19,610 nt of DNA, from assembly GCA_036244855.1 (NCBI GenBank), contig BQKZ01000134.1:33170-52779 (forward strand), read 5' to 3'. Below, one piece after another: positions 17,159-19,610 of the stretch; the stretch's first letter is position 1, and every line of letters starts with the position of its first letter. This DNA comes from Temnopleurus reevesii. Lineage: Eukaryota; Echinodermata; Echinoidea; Temnopleuroida; Temnopleuridae. The notes under the pieces were generated by a model. It was not told the origin of the DNA and made no database searches. It was given only the letters and a program-made list of their open reading frames with translations. The position numbers and the translations under genes are program-made.

Positions 17159-17390
17159 GTGTATTCCTTTTTATCATTCTTTTATCAAACTCGAAAATGA
17201 ATCAGACCTTGCATATGCCGGATAACAAGGCTATAAATACGATTTAACGGCCAAACTCACATTCTTAAAAGGAATCAGTTCTCGAAAATATGTGTAAGTT
17301 ATGCACGTCATGGTAAATATCCGGGAATTCCACATTTTTAAATCTTTACAAAAATTCGGGCTTTAAGAGGTATTCAACCAAGCTCTATCA
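17159..17390 (+). mobile_element. Element D2: diverged internal fragment of element D
   Basis: This region aligns with the interior of D1 (about 470-705) in the same orientation. Shared blocks are CTTTTTATCATTCT, ATACGATTTAAC / ATATGATTTAAC, AGGAATCAGTTCT / AGAATCAGTTCT, ATGTGTAAGTTATGCACGTC / ATGTGTATAAGAATTATATG and TTCCACATTTTTAA / TTCACATTTCTTAA. About 35 nt of D1 are absent near 17231. A remnant of the right arm may persist as ACCAAGCTCTATCAT (about 17378). The outer arms are lost. Confidence 0.6.
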
Positions 17391-17414
17391 TAAAGTAATT
17401 TTATGGTTATGACC

Positions 17415-17605
17415 AACGTCTTAGGCCAGCGCTTATGAAATTTGTAAGGCGCCCCGTGCATGAAAGCACAACAAAATAGAAGAAAGACACTTAGCTTACG
17501 CTGATGCATGAACACGTCGAACGCCGGTGAAATTTATTCAACGTCAGCCAAGCGTCTTTCCATCCCACATATGTGTTTATGGAGTATTTTTCAAATATAA
17601 TGAAC
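17415..17605. mobile_element. Element E2: diverged copy of foldback element E
   Basis: It shares with E1: GGCCAGCGCTTATGAAATTT / GGCGTTCATGAAATCT, GTAAGGCGCCCCGTGCATGA / GTAAGAAGCTCGATGAATGC, GAAAGACACTTAGC, ACACGTCGAACGCCGG / TACGTCGAGCGCCAG, and CAACGTCAGCCAAGCGTCTT / CAACGTCGCTCAAGCGTCTG. Its own halves form an imperfect hairpin. It lies ~60 bp after the D2 fragment. Confidence 0.55.
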
Positions 17606-17629
17606 GATCGGTAGATATGGGCTTTGGGC

Positions 17630-17692
17630 ATTGCACCTATTTTTTCTTAGGATGCAATATTACACCAATTCCTAAAGGTGCAAAATTGCACC
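17630..17692. repeat. Two small hairpins sharing the ATTGCACC motif
   Basis: ATTGCACCTA (17630-17639) pairs imperfectly with TAGGATGCAAT (17648-17658). GGTGCA-aaat-TGCACC (17677-17692) is a perfect 6-bp stem with a 4-nt loop. The function is unknown and may be chance. Confidence 0.4.
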
Positions 17693-17817
17693 CTATGCTC
17701 AGATTACAATACAAGGTATATGAAAAAATGTAATCAGAGCAAAATGTTGGCTGTATATGTCGATGACGTTCAAATGAATGAATTCAAATTCAAATTCAAT
17801 AGTTTGAAATATATATG

Positions 17818-17915
17818 AAAAAAAAACACCGTAGCTGTGGGTCTCGAACCCACGCCACGTAGGATCGCTTCAGTTTTAAATCAAACGCGATACCAACTGA
17901 GCTACTCGCTGTTTT
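17818..17915 (-). pseudogene. tRNA-like Pol III unit (SINE head or tRNA pseudogene), minus strand
   Basis: On the minus strand there is an A box (TAGCTCAGTTGG, 17893-17904), a B box (GGTTCGAGACC, 17840-17850) with a perfect five-pair T stem (GTGGG/CCCAC) and a run of nine T (17818-17826 on the plus strand as A) ~13 nt after the T arm, as expected for a Pol III terminator. A-to-B spacing is ~54 nt, about 10 nt longer than a standard tRNA. The acceptor and D stems do not pair well. It is therefore tRNA-derived but not a canonical tRNA gene. A class II (long variable arm) origin is possible. No SINE body follows the T run. Confidence 0.6.
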
Positions 17916-17989
17916 CGACCAATCGACGGATTCATCGGAAATCAAACACAAAGTTCGTTTCCACGAATGGTAGCAACGCATTTCCCGTT

Positions 17990-18257
17990 AGTCCAGTTGA
18001 GGACTGAGTGTTCTGATAGCACCCACCTCTGCATATTCACTTACACTGTACACACAGGGACTACACTGCACTCAACCACAGAGTCCTTATATAACCCTCT
18101 AATATGTATACCCCTGTGGAGGCGCGATCAGAGAGGTATACATATTAGAGGGTTATGTAAGGACTCTGTGGTTGAGTGCTGTGCAGTCCCTGTGTGTACA
18201 GTGTAAGTGAATATGCAGAGGTGGGTGCTATCAGAACACTCAGTCCTCAACTGGACT
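17990..18257. mobile_element. Element I: 268-bp near-perfect palindrome with flanking direct repeat
   Basis: Two 123-nt arms (17990-18112 and 18135-18257) are reverse complements with only three mismatches by my manual alignment, separated by a 22-nt loop (CCTGTGGAGGCGCGATCAGA then GA). Edges are AGTCCAGTTGAGG and CCTCAACTGGACT. ATTTCCCGTTAG occurs as a direct repeat on both sides (17980-17991 and 18259-18270), overlapping the left edge by 2 nt; it is a likely target-site duplication of about 10 bp. The near-identity of the arms indicates a recent foldback insertion. Confidence 0.8.
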
Positions 18258-18270
18258 GATTTCCCGTTAG

Positions 18271-19034
18271 AGATGTCGACGTTTTGATGTCCTAATGTCT
18301 ATCGGTCAATGGGGAAGGGTTATATAGCGAAGTCGATAGATCGCCTGGCTTTGAAAGACTCGACTATTTATGGTGACTGTCTTGGTTTTCAAATATTCTG
18401 TAGAATATTTCACCCTAATACAAAAAGCCGCAACGTTCTATCTTTAGGAAAATGGTGCTTCCACTGTGGCATTATTTTGGACCTTTAAAGTTGAATTCCT
18501 CTTCTTTTTTAGTTTGTACGATTGTAATGAATGGTTTCATCCTGCTTAGATAAGAGCAATAGAATGATAATCATTTCTTTTAAGGTTTCTATTTGTATTT
18601 TCTATATTTAGTAGTCTGTTTTTATCAATTTGTTTTTAAAAAGTATGTTTGTACGGATACACGTTAAACTTTTCACCTCATACATCGATAGAAAGTTCAT
18701 GGAAATACGGTATACTATCTTGCCAATGTTTGTTAATATATTCAAAACATGTTAAACGCTGCATGTCTGATGATGGTGGAGGTTCACATGTTTAATGAAT
18801 AGTATAAATAACTATCTGACTATGGTATTGTGATTCAGTTATTTGTGAAAATACTTCTGTTTTATCCCTCAATTCGCAATTTTCTCTCAACTTTTGTTGG
18901 AAAAAAATGTGATTTGATTCCCAGAATGAGGTCATTTCCGATACGAGGAAACACCTTGCTTCAGAGAAGGGCGTAAGCAATGCGACAGTCACTGTTTTTA
19001 CTGTACCATGCAACCTTCAAGACTGTCTACTCTG
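18271..19034. other. Unannotated AT-rich stretch
   Basis: No gene or repeat recognised. The short minus-strand frame at 18792-19013 has no identifiable motif. Confidence 0.4.
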
Positions 19035-19059
19035 GTTGTTTGTTTGTTTGTTTGTTTAT
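19035..19059 (+). repeat. (TTTG)n microsatellite
   Basis: About five TTTG/GTTT units. Confidence 0.9.
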
Positions 19060-19202
19060 ATCTATGTTTATTAGTTTTAGGTAGATAAGTGTTGGTTATT
19101 TATTTTAAAATTGCTCCATACTAAGTTCTACATGAATGGGCTAATGATATTCAGGGTCCACAAGTATACCCTGGGTAAATGAAACATGTCAATATTAGTA
19201 CC

Positions 19203-19206
19203 ATTA

Positions 19207-19240
<34 letters not shown>

Positions 19241-19289
19241 CATTTTCAGTAGTATGCTTGTTATCATCATTAGCAGTAGTAGTAGTAGT

Positions 19290-19322
<33 letters not shown>

Positions 19323-19418
19323 ATATTATGGCTATTATCATTATTGTTATTATTATTATTATTATTATTACTACTATTATTACAATCGTTATTATAGGTA
19401 CTATTATTATTAACATTA
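19203..19418 (+). repeat. Compound (ATT)n-(AGT)n-(ATT)n microsatellite
   Basis: ATT repeats at about 19206-19240, AGT repeats at about 19270-19322 with one missing base, then ATT/ACT repeats at about 19338-19410. Poly-I/V/L frames are artefacts. The second ATT tract abuts the SINE head at 19427. Confidence 0.9.
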
Positions 19419-19426
19419 TCACTATT

Positions 19427-19610
19427 GGGAGCGTCGTGGTGTAGTGGTTCGAATCTCTCCCAGGGCGTTAATTTCCTTCAGCAAGAAATTTACCCATAGT
19501 GTGCTGCACTCAACCCAGGTTAGGTGAATGGGTACCTGGCAGGAATATTTATTCCTTGAAACGCCAAGTGCGCTAATGAAGTGGCTGCCGGGCTAAAGCC
19601 AGTGTAATAA
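19427..19610 (+). mobile_element. tRNA-derived SINE with A/B-box fusion deletion; runs off the window
   Basis: The head starts GGGAGCGTCGTGGTGTAGTG. The A box (TGGTGTAGTGG, 19437-19447) and B box (GGTTCGAATCT, 19446-19456) overlap through a shared GG, so the ~35-45 nt normally between them are missing. The body is CAGGGCGTTAATTTCCTTCA, GCAAGAAATTTACCCATAG, GTGCTGCACTCAACCCAGG and GGGTACCTGGCAGGAATA, and the tail is GGCTAAAGCCAGTGTAATAA. The body matches the SINE at 11345-11512 and the fragment at 3936-3970. This copy is probably not transcribable by Pol III. Confidence 0.8.

Noticed and set aside
19179..19397. Poly-Ile/Val/Leu frame
   Set aside because: Translation of ATT and AGT microsatellites.

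Overview
This window looks like intergenic or intronic DNA from a marine invertebrate. My best guess is a sea urchin or a close echinoderm relative. That rests on a recognisable tRNA-derived SINE family (a tail with the phrases CAGCAAGAAATTTACCC, GTGCTGCACTCAACCCAGG and GGGTACCTGGCAGGAAT), which I recall from sea urchin genomic sequence. It also fits the AT-rich background, abundant trinucleotide microsatellites, long poly-C/poly-G runs and dense short hairpin transposons. The species is an inference, not something read directly from the sequence. I find no protein-coding gene: open frames are all under 150 codons, show no recognisable domain, and mostly lie across hairpin transposons, simple repeats or homopolymers. 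I find no bona fide tRNA or rRNA gene, CRISPR array or bacterial feature.

The content is a dense community of non-autonomous mobile elements. The most abundant is a ~250-bp, almost fully palindromic family (called A here), with seven copies: A1 2271-2512, A2 3972-4162 (truncated), A3 6761-7011, A4 7393-7664 (chimeric), A5 11706-11951, A6 12521-12772 and A7 13981-14237. A ~130-bp palindrome (B, 4163-4291 and 12773-12901) occurs twice, each time fused directly to the same side of an A copy through one shared TTAA (or its one-base variant). A third palindrome (C, 15049-15234) and a 709-bp element with ~190-bp inverted arms (D, 207-915, with a fragment at 17159-17390) are also bounded by TTAA followed by A/G-G-C-C. 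This suggests several families mobilised by TTAA-targeting transposases (Kolobok/T2-like or piggyBac-like). A further foldback family (E) lies at 1371-1602 and 17415-17605. It is close to a D copy in both places.

Other elements are: an inverted-arm element F (9885-10546) with a SINE nested in it; element J (10918-11340), whose terminal inverted repeats are three tandem 16-mers; a TA-flanked mariner-like MITE H (15913-16028); and a 268-bp near-perfect palindrome I (17990-18257) flanked by a 12-bp direct repeat. SINEs or SINE pieces are at 3936-3970, 10145-10384, 11345-11512 and 19427-19610. A tRNA-like Pol III unit with a T-run terminator is at 17818-17915 (minus). Several non-LTR retrotransposon 3' ends with simple-repeat tails are present. 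Diverged direct duplications are at 7890/8179, 9378/9564 and 10643/11526.

Nothing indicates that these parts work together as a pathway. The window records layered transposition, with nested and adjacent insertions at preferred sites. The most noteworthy signals are the repeated A-B TTAA junction, the J element, the fresh palindrome I, and the G30/C47 inverted homopolymer pair.
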